Below, in pieces: positions 35,023 to 43,430 of a DNA stretch of 49,367 bases; within the stretch, counting starts at the first letter, position 1; every line of letters starts with the position of its first letter. Source of the stretch: an uncultured Bacteroidota bacterium (lineage in GTDB: Bacteria; Bacteroidota; Bacteroidia; Chitinophagales; Chitinophagaceae); assembly GCA_903912405.1 (NCBI GenBank), contig CAIWHF010000123.1, positions 1 through 49,367 of the forward strand, given 5' to 3'. The translations under genes were made by a program, and so were the position numbers. The notes below the pieces were generated by a model. It ran no database searches. It was not told the origin of the DNA and saw only the letters and a program-made list of their open reading frames with translations.

Positions 35023-37047
35023 ATGAAAAAAAATGTATGTCTATTTATTACGCTACTTACTATTGTAGGATCGGCTTGCACTACTTCAAAACAACGAGAT
35101 ATTCTTGCTGAAAATATTGATACTACGATCAACCCAGCAGACGATTTTTTTGCTTATGCCAATGGCTTTTGGCTGAAACATAATCCCATTCCAGGTGATG
35201 AAACCAGTTGGGGTATTGGACAATTAGTGAATGAAGAAATTTATACTAGAAAACTAAAAATCAACAAAGCGGCAGCTGCCAAAAATGGCGCTAAAGGCAT
35301 TGATCAGCAAATTGGTGATTTTTGGAAAGCAGCCATGGATACCGTAGCTATCGAAAAGCAAAGAGCGGCTCCTTTAAAAGAAGAATTAGCGGCAATTCAA
35401 AATGCAAAAGATCTTCCAACCTTATTATTACAAGCTGCAAAAATGCATACCTATGGTGTAGGGGTGTTTTTTGGTGAAGGCGTAAGTCAAGATGCTAAAA
35501 ATAGTGAACTGATGTCGTATCAACTTTGGCAAGGTGGTTTAGGTTTGCCAAGTAGAGATTATTTCTTCAATACCGATGAAAAATCGCTCAAAATTAAAGC
35601 TGCTTATGTGCCATACATCCAAAGTATATTTAAATTAATGGGCTATGAAGAAAGTAAGGCGTTCAAGATGGCAAACGCAATTTTCACTTTTGAAGAAGCA
35701 TTAGCTAAGAATAGTAGAAAGTTAGAAGCCTTAAGAGATCCGTATGCCAACTATAACAAAATAAGTATTGAGGAATTAAGTAAAAAAACCGATGCCTTAA
35801 ATTGGAAGCAACTTATTACTACAATTGGTTTGAAAAATGTAGATACCATTATTGTAGGACAGCCTGAGTTTTTAAACGCACTCAATAGCTTATTAAAATC
35901 TACCGAGTTGCAAACCTTGAAAGACTATATGAGCTTTCATCTAGTTAATGATTATGCAAGTTATTTAAGTACCGCTTTCGTAAATGCGAAATTTGATTTC
36001 TATGGTAAAACTATTCGTGGCGCAAAAGCACAACGTCCAAGATGGAAGCGTGTTTTAGATGCAGAAGAAGGAGCAATGGGGGAAGCATTAGGTCAGTTGT
36101 TTGCGAAAGAATATTTCAACGAAACAGCTAAGAAACGTTACGAAGATATGGTTGAGAATGTACGCGATGCCTATAAAGCGAGAATTGAAAAATTAACTTG
36201 GATGACAGATAGTACTAAACAAAAAGCGCTCTCTAAATTATCGGCTATAACCAAGAAAGTGGGCTATCCAGAAAAATGGAAAGATTTTTCATCATTAAAA
36301 ATCGATGCTTCTTCTTTTGCATTAAATATGATGCGCTCTAATGCTTGGTGGAATGCCTATTCGTTGAGCAAATATGGTAAGCCAGTAGATAGAACAGAAT
36401 GGGATATGACTCCGCAAACATACAATGCATATTACAATCCATCTAACAACGAAATTGTATTGCCAGCTGGTATATTCACTGTGCCTGGTTTTAGAGATGA
36501 AGAATTAGATGATGCATTGGTATATGGTTATGCAGCAGCCTCTACTATTGGTCATGAAATAACGCATGGCTTTGATGATGAAGGCCGACAATTTGATGCA
36601 AAAGGTAATTTGAAAAATTGGTGGAGCACTGCCGATGAAGAACAATTTACAAAGCGTGCTCAAAATTTAGTTAATCAGTTTAGTAATATGATTGCTGTAG
36701 ATACCATGCATATTAATGGTAAACAAACCTTAGGTGAAAACTTAGCTGACCTAGGTGGATTACTAATTGGTTTAGACGCTTTCAAATTAACAGCTGCTTA
36801 CAAAGCAGGAAAAACAATTAGTGGTTATACACCTTTACAACGCTTCTTCTTAGGCTATGCTTTGGGTTGGATGTATAGTTATAGAGACGAGAGTATTGCT
36901 TCTCAAATTGTAACCGATGTACATGCCCCTGCAAAGCAACGTGTAAATGGTCCTATGCCAAATATTCCAGAGTTTTATGAAGCATTTAAAGTAACGCCCA
37001 AAAATAAATTATACCTAGCGGATTCTTTACGCGTTCAATTATGGTAA
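35023..37047 (+). CDS. M13-family (neprilysin/PepO-like) zinc metallopeptidase, putative lipoprotein
   Basis: 674 residues, usual for bacterial M13 peptidases. Residues 1-19 look like a lipoprotein signal with a relaxed lipobox (VGSAC, Cys19); Gly at -3 is unusual. The N-terminal M13 domain starts at DTTINPADDFFAYANGFWLK. The catalytic domain has the zinc motif HEITH (511-515) in GHEITHGFDDEGRQFD, the third ligand E572 in ENLADLGG, and NAYYNPSNNEIVLPAGI just before it, all as in the family. The enzyme should cleave oligopeptides in the periplasm or at the surface. It lies 20 nt after prfC and ends at a strong bidirectional terminator. Confidence 0.94.
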   Translation: MKKNVCLFITLLTIVGSACTTSKQRDILAENIDTTINPADDFFAYANGFWLKHNPIPGDETSWGIGQLVNEEIYTRKLKINKAAAAKNGAKGIDQQIGDFWKAAMDTVAIEKQRAAPLKEELAAIQNAKDLPTLLLQAAKMHTYGVGVFFGEGVSQDAKNSELMSYQLWQGGLGLPSRDYFFNTDEKSLKIKAAYVPYIQSIFKLMGYEESKAFKMANAIFTFEEALAKNSRKLEALRDPYANYNKISIEELSKKTDALNWKQLITTIGLKNVDTIIVGQPEFLNALNSLLKSTELQTLKDYMSFHLVNDYASYLSTAFVNAKFDFYGKTIRGAKAQRPRWKRVLDAEEGAMGEALGQLFAKEYFNETAKKRYEDMVENVRDAYKARIEKLTWMTDSTKQKALSKLSAITKKVGYPEKWKDFSSLKIDASSFALNMMRSNAWWNAYSLSKYGKPVDRTEWDMTPQTYNAYYNPSNNEIVLPAGIFTVPGFRDEELDDALVYGYAAASTIGHEITHGFDDEGRQFDAKGNLKNWWSTADEEQFTKRAQNLVNQFSNMIAVDTMHINGKQTLGENLADLGGLLIGLDAFKLTAAYKAGKTISGYTPLQRFFLGYALGWMYSYRDESIASQIVTDVHAPAKQRVNGPMPNIPEFYEAFKVTPKNKLYLADSLRVQLW

Positions 37048-37063
37048 TATCACTAACAAGATT

Positions 37064-37099
37064 AAAAAAAGCGCCATTGATTTCAATGGCGCTTTTTTT
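37064..37099. terminator. Bidirectional terminator between the M13 peptidase gene and ispH
   Basis: A 17-bp stem (GCGCCATTGA core with its complement) at 37064-37080 and 37083-37099 has a very small loop. Seven A on one side and seven T on the other let it act on both convergent transcripts. It lies 16 nt after the peptidase stop and 3 nt after the ispH stop. Confidence 0.9.
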
Positions 37100-37102
37100 A
37101 TT

Positions 37103-38320
37103 TTAAATCCAACTTGCTTTTAATGCTTCAAATGCCACTTCTTCTTGGTGTAATAAGCAAATACGCGCTATGACTCTTTCTACTACCGCATCTGGACAAG
37201 AAGCTCCGGCGCTTATTAAGATGCGTTTTGAGGTGGTGTCAAATTTGCTCTGTAATTGTTCTTTGGTATGAAAATTATAATGTGCTATTTGTAAATGGTC
37301 TAATAAACAAAGCTCATCTTTTATATAGTAGGTTGGTATTTTTGTTTCGCATAATTCTACCAAATGTGACGTATTAGAGCTATTGTAGCCACCAATAATA
37401 ATCGCCATATCTGCTGGGGTTTCTAGCATTGCTTGCACGGCACTTTGATTATCGTTGGTTGCATAACATAACGTGTCTCTAGTATCTGCAAAATGATTTG
37501 CAATAGTAGACTCGTTAAGTTGATAATGGGCTATCATTATTTGTTTTAAATATTCGGCGATAGCTTGAGTGTCGCTAGCCAACATCGTTGTTTGATTGAC
37601 AACACCAATACGTTGTAAGTCCTTGTGTGGATCAAAGCCTTCATTATACTGACCTTTAAAGGTTTCAAAAAACAAACTCAGGTCTTTTTCTCCATTTATA
37701 AAAGCACTAAGTGTAATGGCTTCGCTCATATCATTAATAACCAGCGTTGGTGCATGCTCCTTGCTATGCGAGAAAGTAGCTCTTGTTTCTTCGTGTTGGG
37801 GTTTGCCATGTACGATAATGGTATAGCCATCTTGACCGATTTTCTCTGCTCTATTCCATACCTTTTCTACAAACGGACAAGTGGTTTCGTATCGTGTAGG
37901 CTCTATGCCTTTTTCTTTAAGTAATTGTTCAATCTCAACTGTAGTGCCAAAAGCAGGAATGATTACGATATCAGCTGCTTGAATTTGATCCCAGGGTATT
38001 AATTGTTTACCTTTTGTATCCATGATAAATTGAACGCCCGATTGCAATAAGTCAGCATTTACCCCAGGATTGTGAATCATTTCACTCAATAAATAAATAC
38101 GCTTCGTTGGATTTTCATCAACTGCTTTAAAAGCAATTTCAATTGCATTTTCTACTCCATAACAAAAACCAAAATGACGCGCCAAAGAAATGCTCAACGA
38201 ACCGATCGCTAAAGAGGTGGGACTTACATCTTTTTTTAGCTTGTCGGCTTGTTTACGTTTATTTTTAATAGCACTCATTAATGCACTTCTAAATTGTAAT
38301 GGAACATCAAATGATTTCAT
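37103..38320 (-). CDS. ispH: 4-hydroxy-3-methylbut-2-enyl diphosphate reductase
   Basis: 405 residues, the long form seen in Bacteroidota and cyanobacteria rather than the ~316-residue enterobacterial form. IspH is the last MEP-pathway enzyme and makes IPP and DMAPP with a [4Fe-4S] cluster. The three cluster cysteines lie in HFGFCYGVENAIEIA, YETTCPFVEKVWNRA and ISAGASCPDAVVERV. Other family motifs are LSEMIHNPGVNADL, FGTTVEIEQLL, VNQTTMLASDT and IIGGYNSSNTSHLVELCE. The N-terminal start MKSFDVPLQFRSALMSAIKN is typical of Bacteroidota IspH. It is 11 nt downstream of the methylmalonyl-CoA mutase gene, so probably in the same transcript. Confidence 0.97.
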   Translation of the reverse strand: MKSFDVPLQFRSALMSAIKNKRKQADKLKKDVSPTSLAIGSLSISLARHFGFCYGVENAIEIAFKAVDENPTKRIYLLSEMIHNPGVNADLLQSGVQFIMDTKGKQLIPWDQIQAADIVIIPAFGTTVEIEQLLKEKGIEPTRYETTCPFVEKVWNRAEKIGQDGYTIIVHGKPQHEETRATFSHSKEHAPTLVINDMSEAITLSAFINGEKDLSLFFETFKGQYNEGFDPHKDLQRIGVVNQTTMLASDTQAIAEYLKQIMIAHYQLNESTIANHFADTRDTLCYATNDNQSAVQAMLETPADMAIIIGGYNSSNTSHLVELCETKIPTYYIKDELCLLDHLQIAHYNFHTKEQLQSKFDTTSKRILISAGASCPDAVVERVIARICLLHQEEVAFEALKASWI

Positions 38321-38331
38321 AGTTAATTAGT

Positions 38332-39888
38332 TTAACCTTTATACTCTCCCCAAACAGCTCTTAACGCATCAGAAATTTCTCCTAAGGTGCATAGGTTTTC
38401 TACTGCCTCAATAACAATGGGCATTAAATTAGTTGTTGATGTAGCCGCCGCTTTTATACTTTCAATGCTGGCAGCAGCTTTAGTAGCATCTCGTTTAGCA
38501 CGTAGTAAACGTAATTTTTCGCTTTGTTGTTCTCTAATGCTATCATCAATTTTTAAAAGTGGTGTATCATTTATTTCCTTATTGGTAAATTTATTGACAC
38601 CCACAATTATCTTACTACCATCTTCAATAGCTTTATTGTAAGCATAAGCCGATTTCGCAATTTCTTCTTGAATATAACCTTGCTCTATCGCTTTTACTGC
38701 ACCACCCATAGCATCTATTTTTGCTATTAATTCATTTGCAGCCGCTTCCATTTCATTGGTCAACTGCTCTACAAAATAAGATCCTGCAAGTGGATCTACC
38801 GTTTGGGTAATGCCACTTTCATGCGCTACAATTTGTTGTGTTTTTAAAGCAATGCCTGCCGCTTGTTCCGTAGGTAAAGAAAGAGCTTCGTCAAAACCAT
38901 TGGTATGTAAAGATTGAGTGCCTCCCAATACGGCTGCCATCGTTTGAATAGCTACGCGTACAATATTATTTTGTGGTTGTTGAGCAGTAAGTGTGCTGCC
39001 GCCTGTTTGAGTATGAAAACGAAGCATTTGTGCTTTTGGATCGGTAGCACCTAGTTCTTTACTGATATTTGCCCACATTCTTCTTGCTGCTCTAAATTTT
39101 GCAACTTCTTCAAATAGGTTATTATGCGCATTAAAGAAGAAAGATAGGCGTTGCGCAAATACATTAATATCTAAACCTTTTTCTATAGCTGCTTTTAAAT
39201 AAGCCTTTCCATTAGATAGGGTAAAGGCCAATTCTTGTACAGCATTTGCCCCTGCTTCGCGGATATGATAGCCAGAGATGGAAATCGTATTCCACTTAGG
39301 CACTTCTTTGCTGCAATATTCAAAAATATCAGTAATAATACGCATAGATGGCGTAGGAGGGTAGATATAAGTGCCTCTTGCTGCATATTCTTTTAAAATA
39401 TCATTTTGTATGGTGCCTGATAATTTTTTTACATCAGCACCTTGTCGTTTTGCTAAGCCAATATAAAACGCTAACAAAATAAAACCAGTAGCGTTAATAG
39501 TCATGGATGTAGAAATATCTTGCAAGTTGATGCCCTTGAAAAGAATTTCCATATCCTCAATAGAATCAATAGCTACACCCACTTTACCTACTTCACCTTC
39601 CGACATGGGATGGTCGGAATCGTATCCAATTTGAGTGGGTAAATCAAAGGCTACGGAAAGCCCCATGACACCTTGATTTAATAAAAAATGATAGCGTTCA
39701 TTTGATGCTTCTGCCGTACTAAAGCCTGCATATTGTCGCATGGTCCACAAACGCTCTCTATACATTTCTTCGTGCACGCCTCTAGTGAAAGGGAAGCTTC
39801 CTGGATGTTCTATCATAGCCACGGGCGCTGTATAGCATGCTTTAATTTCTATATCAGCATCGGTGGTAAATTTCTTTTTAGTACTCAT
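38332..39888 (-). CDS. Methylmalonyl-CoA mutase family, large (catalytic) subunit
   Basis: 518 residues, containing only the substrate-binding TIM-barrel part. The C-terminal cobalamin-binding domain (D-x-H-x-x-G) is absent, so a separate small subunit encoded elsewhere is needed. The enzyme family rearranges the carbon skeleton of acyl-CoAs, for example (R)-methylmalonyl-CoA to succinyl-CoA. Characteristic pieces are FPFTRGVHEEMYRERLWTMR, QYAGFSTAEASNERY, GLSVAFDLPTQIGYDSDHPM, SISGYHIREAGANAVQELAF and LRFHTQTGGSTLTAQQPQNN. The Tyr of QYAGF and the Arg of PSMRII favour methylmalonyl- over isobutyryl-CoA as substrate, but that is an inference. It lies between a DUF7935-like gene (20 nt) and ispH (11 nt). 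Confidence 0.92.
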   Translation of the reverse strand: MSTKKKFTTDADIEIKACYTAPVAMIEHPGSFPFTRGVHEEMYRERLWTMRQYAGFSTAEASNERYHFLLNQGVMGLSVAFDLPTQIGYDSDHPMSEGEVGKVGVAIDSIEDMEILFKGINLQDISTSMTINATGFILLAFYIGLAKRQGADVKKLSGTIQNDILKEYAARGTYIYPPTPSMRIITDIFEYCSKEVPKWNTISISGYHIREAGANAVQELAFTLSNGKAYLKAAIEKGLDINVFAQRLSFFFNAHNNLFEEVAKFRAARRMWANISKELGATDPKAQMLRFHTQTGGSTLTAQQPQNNIVRVAIQTMAAVLGGTQSLHTNGFDEALSLPTEQAAGIALKTQQIVAHESGITQTVDPLAGSYFVEQLTNEMEAAANELIAKIDAMGGAVKAIEQGYIQEEIAKSAYAYNKAIEDGSKIIVGVNKFTNKEINDTPLLKIDDSIREQQSEKLRLLRAKRDATKAAASIESIKAAATSTTNLMPIVIEAVENLCTLGEISDALRAVWGEYKG

Positions 39889-39908
39889 AATTTGCTATTC
39901 TTCGGGCT

Positions 39909-40445
39909 TTAAATTCCTTGTGTCAATAAACTCTTTGCTTCTGCTTGTATAGCTTGCATAGCTGTTTCTGAAGGCGTTTCTGATTCGGTAGTAATTAGAT
40001 AATTCACAATTTGTTGATGCAAGATGCTTGCTGGTTCGCTTGGGTTTATTGTGCTGGAAATATGTTTGATCATATTAATTTCTTGCTCTTTAAAAATACG
40101 AATCAATTGCCAAGTGCTTGCCGTAACATAAATTTGTTGTGATAAATTATGTTCAAATTCTGCATTGATCGTAATGACCAAGGCCTGTTGCAATTCTTGA
40201 ACGGTCATGCCACTGGTATACACTCTCGGAATTAATTGGCGAGGGTGTGTGCGCTCTATCAACATAGCTAAGCGTTCGTATGCCTGTAGTCGCATACGGA
40301 AAGCCGTATCATGATTAGACTGGAGGAGTGCTATGCGTTTTGCTGCCGTTTCTTTATCGTTGAATTTACTAACGATAAGATATACGATGAGCAACGAAAT
40401 AAGCGTTGGAATAGTAAAATATAAAAGGTCAATGGCTGTATGCAT
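39909..40445 (-). CDS. DUF7935-like membrane-anchored protein
   Basis: 178 residues. An N-terminal transmembrane helix (LLYFTIPTLISLLIVYLIVS, about 7-26) is followed by a cytoplasmic, mostly helical domain with the motif FRMRLQAYERLAMLIERTHP, then QELQQALVITINAEFEHNLS and a Gln/Glu-rich tail. I recall this 'LRLQAYERL' family as DUF7935, often found beside methylmalonyl-CoA mutase genes in Bacteroidota. Its function is unknown. Here it starts the transcript that runs into the mutase gene (20 nt) and ispH. No strong -7 box was found upstream. Confidence 0.7.
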   Translation of the reverse strand: MHTAIDLLYFTIPTLISLLIVYLIVSKFNDKETAAKRIALLQSNHDTAFRMRLQAYERLAMLIERTHPRQLIPRVYTSGMTVQELQQALVITINAEFEHNLSQQIYVTASTWQLIRIFKEQEINMIKHISSTINPSEPASILHQQIVNYLITTESETPSETAMQAIQAEAKSLLTQGI

Positions 40446-40515
40446 AAATGGTTCATTTAATAATTCAGCAAAATAACCTATTTTTTGTGTAATAATTTAA
40501 TCTTATACCGAATAT

Positions 40516-40601
40516 GTTGAGGCCAAGCTTAAAGTTGAGGCCAAGATTAAAGCTGAGGTTAAGGTACATTTGTTCTTGTTTAATTAACCTCCTTAACCTC
40601 A
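40516..40601. repeat. Tandem 18-bp units with inverted GAGG/CCTC arms
   Basis: GTTGAGGCCAAGCTTAAA (40516-40533) is repeated with one change at 40534-40551. A degenerate third copy starts at 40552 with GCTGAGGTTAAGG. An 11-bp arm TGAGGTTAAGG (40554-40564) has a perfect inverted copy CCTTAACCTCA at 40591-40601, 26 nt away. TTAACCTC also occurs twice in direct order (40584-40591 and 40593-40600). The array fills the 170-bp gap between the DUF853 stop and the DUF7935 start. Frames through it code only low-complexity peptides. Confidence 0.7.
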
Positions 40602-40615
40602 TCTCATGCTCAATC

Positions 40616-42130
40616 TTATTTCTTCAATAGCTTCATTATTATGCCAAAAGCACCTCTAATAAAACTAGCACTCGTTACCGCTTTTATTACCGATTTACTC
40701 ATCCCACTGTCTGCTTTAGCGGTAGTTTTTTTATCTTCATCGCTATTTTTTGTTTGTACAGTCGTAGCTTCTTCTGCTTCACTTATTCGCTTTGCAAGAA
40801 GTTCAAAAGCACTTTCTCTATCTATGCTTTCTGCATATTTTTTTACCAATTTAGAGGATGCATTAATCGAAACAATCTCTTCCGGACTCAAAATGTCCAT
40901 TCTGCTTTCTGGAGCTCTAAGCATTGTTGCGGCTAATGGGGTAGGTGTGCCCTTTTCACTTAAGGCAGTAACAAATGCTTCGCCTATCCCAAGGCTAGTC
41001 AACACTTCATCTGTTTTATAGAAGTCAGAACTCGGATAGTTGTCTGCAGTTTGTTTTATCGCTTGTCGGTCATTGGCTGTAAAGGCTCTTAAGGCATGCT
41101 GCACTTTTAAGCCTAATTGTGCTAAGATACCAGCAGGTACATCCATTGGATTTTGGGTGATAAAGTAAATGCCAATGCCTTTCGATCGGATCAATTTTAC
41201 GATGGTCTCTATTTGTTCTAAAAGCGCTTTACTAGCTTCTTTAAAAATTAAATGTGCTTCATCAATGAAAATTATAAGCTCTGGTTGCTCTGCATCTCCT
41301 TTTTCTGGCATGCTATAATAAATTTCAGCTAATAAGCTGAGCATAAATGTGGAGAATAGTTTGGGCTTATCTTGAATATCTGTAAGTCGTAAAATGTTGA
41401 TATAACCTTTACCTTGCTCATCAATGCGCATTAAGTCATGAACATCAAAAGAGGTTTCTCCAAAAAATACATCGCCCCCTTGTTGTTCTAGTTCAATAAT
41501 TTTCCTCAAAATGGTGCCCGTTGTGGCGGTAGAAATTTTACCATAGGTAGCCTCAATTTCAGCTTTGCCTTCTGCGGTTATATAATGGATCATTTTTTTG
41601 ATGTCTTTCAAATCTAATAAAGGCATTTTCTGATCATCGCAAAATTTAAAAATGATAGAAACAACTCCTGATTGGGTGTCATTTAAATCTAGTATTCTTG
41701 AAAACAATACAGGTCCAAATTCAGATATTGTAGCTCGCAAACGCACGCCTTCTTGCTCCGACAGGGTCAGCAACTCAACAGGGTAGGCTTTGGGCTCAAA
41801 TGGGATATTGATTTTTGTATGTCGCTCTGTGATAAACGATTTTTCTTCACCCTTCATAGCGATACCGGAAAAGTCGCCTTTTATATCCATCATTAATACG
41901 GGTATGCCAAAACCAGACAACTGCTCCGATAATACTTGAATGGTTTTTGTTTTCCCTGTTCCGGTTGCACCTGCAATAAGACCGTGTCTATTCAATGTTT
42001 TTAAAGGTACAGCAACTGCTGCATCACTAATGGCTTTACCGTTGAGCATGGCTACGCCTAAAACTAAACTTTTACCTTTGCTGGTATAACCTTCTTTAAT
42101 AGTACTAATAAATTGTTCTTGTTGGCTCAT
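40616..42130 (-). CDS. DUF853/HerA-like P-loop ATPase
   Basis: 504 residues, the usual length of DUF853 ('helicase HerA-like domain') proteins. Walker A is GATGTGKT (residues 54-61), after GLIAGATGTGKTKTIQVLSE; Walker B is LIIFIDEAHLIF, at about residue 290. Further conserved parts are MMDIKGDFSGIAMKG and IYFITQNPMDVPAGILAQLG. The C-terminal 60 residues are Lys/Ser/Thr-rich and end ASFIRGAFGIIMKLLKK. The biological role of the family is not settled; a nucleic-acid motor is inferred from the HerA/FtsK-like core. No NurA-like nuclease gene is adjacent. It is divergent from the his operon across a 422-bp gap. Confidence 0.9.
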   Translation of the reverse strand: MSQQEQFISTIKEGYTSKGKSLVLGVAMLNGKAISDAAVAVPLKTLNRHGLIAGATGTGKTKTIQVLSEQLSGFGIPVLMMDIKGDFSGIAMKGEEKSFITERHTKINIPFEPKAYPVELLTLSEQEGVRLRATISEFGPVLFSRILDLNDTQSGVVSIIFKFCDDQKMPLLDLKDIKKMIHYITAEGKAEIEATYGKISTATTGTILRKIIELEQQGGDVFFGETSFDVHDLMRIDEQGKGYINILRLTDIQDKPKLFSTFMLSLLAEIYYSMPEKGDAEQPELIIFIDEAHLIFKEASKALLEQIETIVKLIRSKGIGIYFITQNPMDVPAGILAQLGLKVQHALRAFTANDRQAIKQTADNYPSSDFYKTDEVLTSLGIGEAFVTALSEKGTPTPLAATMLRAPESRMDILSPEEIVSINASSKLVKKYAESIDRESAFELLAKRISEAEEATTVQTKNSDEDKKTTAKADSGMSKSVIKAVTSASFIRGAFGIIMKLLKK

Positions 42131-42350
42131 AAGGATTATTTTTTAATGATTAATAACGACAGATATTTAATAAAAGACTTGGTGGCTAAATGCTGTATTG
42201 ATGGCAACGTTTTTAAAACTTATCAACGGAATTGTTCAATTATTTCATAATAACGAGTTCTAATTTTGTAAAACTACTATTTTTTGTAAATACATTCCTA
42301 GCAATTGTATTAATTAGTCTGAAGTAATTTTGATTTGTATTTATTTTAAC

Positions 42351-42379
42351 AATATCATAAAACACAGCTTTATGATATT
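42351..42379. promoter_or_regulatory. Operator-like perfect dyad at the his promoter
   Basis: AATATCATAAA and its exact inverted copy TTTATGATATT flank a 7-nt spacer. The right arm covers the predicted -33 element (42369-42372). No T run follows, so it is not a typical terminator. It would suit a dimeric repressor. Confidence 0.5.
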
Positions 42380-42400
42380 ATTAAAATAGCCGTACATTTG
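42369..42400 (+). promoter_or_regulatory. Promoter of the his operon
   Basis: TACATTTG at 42393-42400 matches TAnnTTTG. TTTA at 42369-42372 is a near-match -33 element with a 20-nt spacer. It predicts a 5' leader of about 145 nt before hisG. Confidence 0.55.
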
Positions 42401-42440
42401 CTATCATTTTGTGAAAAGGCTATAGGCTTGTGTATAGATG

Positions 42441-42474
42441 TTGAATTGCAAGTGGTTTTCCAGTTACAATTCAA
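42441..42474 (+). promoter_or_regulatory. Stem-loop in the his operon leader
   Basis: TTGAATTG (42441-42448) pairs perfectly with CAATTCAA (42467-42474). Inside, AA/TT and TGG/CCA pairs continue the stem past two mismatches to a TTTT loop. A 13-codon frame (ATG at 42438) crosses it and has no His codon. A second small hairpin, ATACC-CTTG-GGTGT, lies at about 42512-42525. Confidence 0.45.
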
Positions 42475-42552
42475 GTTAGGCAAAAAAGTAAATTTCCTGA
42501 TTTCATAAGTTATACCCTTGGGTGTTATTAATTATTTTAAGATTTTAAGTTC

Positions 42553-43410
42553 ATGACAACATTAAAAATTGCTATTCAAAAATCAGGTCGACTCAGCGAA
42601 AAATCAATTCAACTTCTTAAAGAGTGTGGAATAAAAATTGCAAATAGCGATCGTAAATTAAAAGCGGCAGCCGCTAATTTTCCTGTAGAAATTTTATTCC
42701 TGCGAGATGATGATATACCTCAATATGTAGAGCAAGGTGTAGCCGATATCGGTATACTCGGTGAAAATGAAGTTTGGGAAAAAGATAAAAAAGTAGCTGT
42801 GATCCAACACTTAGGTTTTGCCCAGTGCAAGCTTTCTTTAGCTATACCTAAAGATGAGCAATATGAAGGTTTGCATTACTTTGTAAATAAAAAAATTGCT
42901 ACTAGTTATCCTAAGATTTTACAGCGTTTTTTTAAAGAAAAAAACATTGCCGTTACCGTAGAAGAAATAGGAGGGAGTGTTGAAATTGCAACGGGCATTG
43001 GTTTAGCAGATGCCATTTTTGATATTGTAAGTACCGGAAGCACCTTGCTTATGAATGGTCTTAAAGAAGTAGAAGTAATTTTTAAAAGTGAGGCCGTGCT
43101 TATTGCTAATCAAAATTTAATGGCTGATAAACAGGTTATTTTAGATCAGTTGCTTTTTAGAATTCAATCGGTAAAACAAGCAGCTGAGCATAAGTACATC
43201 CTACTTAATGCGCCCAATGATGCTATTCAGAAAATAACCGCTGTATTGCCTGGAATGAAATCGCCCACTATATTGCCTTTAGTAGAAGAGGGTTGGAGTA
43301 GCCTACATTCGGTTATAAAAGAAGATCAGTTTTGGGAAATCATTGGTCAAATAAAACAATTAGGGGCACAAGGAATTTTAGTTGTACCCATCGAAAAAAT
43401 GATACTTTAA
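42553..43410 (+). CDS. hisG: ATP phosphoribosyltransferase, long form
   Basis: 285 residues, the long form with its own C-terminal regulatory domain, so HisZ is not needed. It catalyses the first step of histidine synthesis, joining ATP and PRPP, and is usually feedback-inhibited by histidine. The start MTTLKIAIQKSGRLSEKSIQ is typical. Catalytic segments are DIGILGENEVWE, GGSVEIATGIGLADAIFDIV and STGSTLLMNGLKEVEVIF. The ACT-like regulatory domain covers about 210-285 (NAPNDAIQKITAVLPGMKSP). It is the first gene of hisGDCBHAF-IE and has a 20-nt gap to hisD. Confidence 0.97.
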   Translation: MTTLKIAIQKSGRLSEKSIQLLKECGIKIANSDRKLKAAAANFPVEILFLRDDDIPQYVEQGVADIGILGENEVWEKDKKVAVIQHLGFAQCKLSLAIPKDEQYEGLHYFVNKKIATSYPKILQRFFKEKNIAVTVEEIGGSVEIATGIGLADAIFDIVSTGSTLLMNGLKEVEVIFKSEAVLIANQNLMADKQVILDQLLFRIQSVKQAAEHKYILLNAPNDAIQKITAVLPGMKSPTILPLVEEGWSSLHSVIKEDQFWEIIGQIKQLGAQGILVVPIEKMIL

Positions 43411-43430
43411 ATTGTAAAACGTTACTATTC

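Larger units (their letters stand above)
42131..42552. other. 422-bp intergenic regulatory region between the DUF853 gene and hisG
   Basis: No protein-coding frame of substance is seen. The region is very AT-rich. It holds a direct repeat TTTTGTAAA (42264-42272 and 42282-42290), a perfect dyad (42351-42379), a promoter match for the his operon (42369-42400), and a leader hairpin (42441-42474). The first 200 bp should hold the promoter of the divergent DUF853 gene, but no clear -7 box was found there. Confidence 0.7.

Noticed and set aside
40515..40634. Small plus-strand frame (MLRPSLKLRPRLKLRL...) and a 45-codon minus-strand frame across the GAGG repeats
   Set aside because: Both are direct translations of the short repeat units, low in complexity, and match no gene pattern.
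40641..41021. 126-codon frame antisense to the DUF853 gene
   Set aside because: It lies wholly within a well-supported conserved gene, and its hydrophobic composition is what the complement of Lys/Glu/Ser-rich codons gives.
42438..42479. 13-codon leader peptide before hisG
   Set aside because: No histidine codons, so it does not fit His attenuation; kept only as part of the leader description.
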